From: Sandaracinobacteroides saxicola
GTDB lineage: Bacteria > Pseudomonadota > Alphaproteobacteria > Sphingomonadales > Sphingomonadaceae
Direction: 5' to 3'
DNA: 64,000 bases
NCBI RefSeq assembly: GCF_014117445.1
Contig: NZ_CP059851.1
Coordinates: 2,480,001 to 2,544,000, forward strand
Shown here: positions 63,838 through 64,000 of the stretch, one piece after another
Layout of the letters: every line of letters starts with the position of its first letter
How positions within the stretch are numbered: the stretch's first letter is position 1
Position numbers and translations under genes: made by a program
Notes under the pieces: model-generated
Seen by the model: only the letters and a program-made list of their open reading frames with translations
Database searches by the model: none
What the model was told of the DNA's origin: nothing

Positions 63838-64000
63838 ATGTCCACGTCCCCTTGTCCGTTCGCCCGCCCGCCGCGCGCTTCACTGCCACGGACTATCTGC
63901 GCATGCTCGATGCCGGCGCCTTCGAAGACATGAAGGTCGAACTGATCGACGGAGAATTGTGGAAAATGTCACCCGCCCATTCCTTGCATGGCCGCAGGCA
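63834..64000 (+). CDS. Uma2-family protein, N-terminal part (cut by window end)
   Basis: Fifty-five codons remain. FTATDYLRMLDAGAFEDMKV, then ELIDGELWKMSPAHSLHG, match the start of the Uma2 protein at 57710-58264 (DYLRMADAGLF, LVDGELVEMAPAQSPHG). Together the two form paralogues about 5.6 kb apart. The gene continues beyond the window. It is coupled to DUF3429 by ATGA. Confidence 0.85.
   Translation, partial: MNVHVPLSVRPPAARFTATDYLRMLDAGAFEDMKVELIDGELWKMSPAHSLHGRR

Overview
The window is a gene-dense, high-G+C stretch of chromosome from an alphaproteobacterium, most probably a member of the Sphingomonadales. The clues are an Entner-Doudoroff cluster (zwf-edd-glk-eda), the alphaproteobacterial cell-cycle and nucleoid proteins SciP, a CtrA-type DNA-binding protein and GapR, a PEP-CTERM protein, a TonB receptor, and short palindromic repeats of the type common in sphingomonads and xanthomonads. 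No phage, plasmid, IS transposase, CRISPR array or rRNA was seen. One tRNA gene (Ser-UGA) is present.

Layout. 1-2.6 kb: tail of a membrane protein, an SLC13-type anion transporter and prs. 2.6-12.4 kb (minus): a six-gene operon for starch or maltodextrin use (SSS sugar symporter, secreted GH13 amylase, GH13 glucosidase, GH97 glucosidase) that ends with a CPA2 antiporter and a flavin-dependent halogenase. 12.6-17.4 kb (plus): zwf-edd-glk-eda, every junction overlapping, so glucose released by the first operon can feed directly into the Entner-Doudoroff route; an SMP-30 lactonase faces it. 18.3-24.4 kb: a three-gene operon of exported proteases (WD40-like/caspase lipoprotein with an EF-hand loop, a second caspase-family protein, and a trypsin-like zymogen). 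24.5-29.4 kb (minus): a small lipoprotein, a TolB/TPR membrane protein and a class II (medium-chain-length type) PHA synthase/depolymerase pair with a long palindromic element between them.

29.5-41 kb: TerC, TonB receptor, quinone reductase, GMC oxidoreductase plus epoxide hydrolase, PEP-CTERM protein, EamA transporter, Tat-exported oligopeptidase and thioesterase. 40.9-45.6 kb (minus): yebC-ruvC-ruvA-ruvB, unusually interrupted. Between ruvC and ruvA sits a DUF559 nuclease gene with palindromic repeats at its flanks; between ruvA and ruvB sit an unknown gene of much lower G+C and a hicBA toxin-antitoxin pair. 45.7-54 kb: beta-helix protein, YbjQ, two subunits of a molybdenum hydroxylase without its catalytic subunit, GST, gapR, tRNA-Ser, suhB-like, efp, a membrane protein/XRE pair, a DGPF protein/ECF sigma pair, thiSG. 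54.7-64 kb: accBC, DUF3616, two Uma2 proteins, mnmA, sciP with a receiver-less CtrA-like protein, trmJ, nrdR, a 36-residue zinc-ribbon ORF, glyA, rpiB and DUF3429.

The most unusual items are the interrupted ruv locus with repeat-derived C-termini, the caspase-caspase-trypsin operon, the SciP/mini-CtrA pair, the zinc-ribbon microprotein bridging glyA and nrdR, and rpiB lacking any ordinary start codon. All function calls come from reading the translated sequence; no database search was run.
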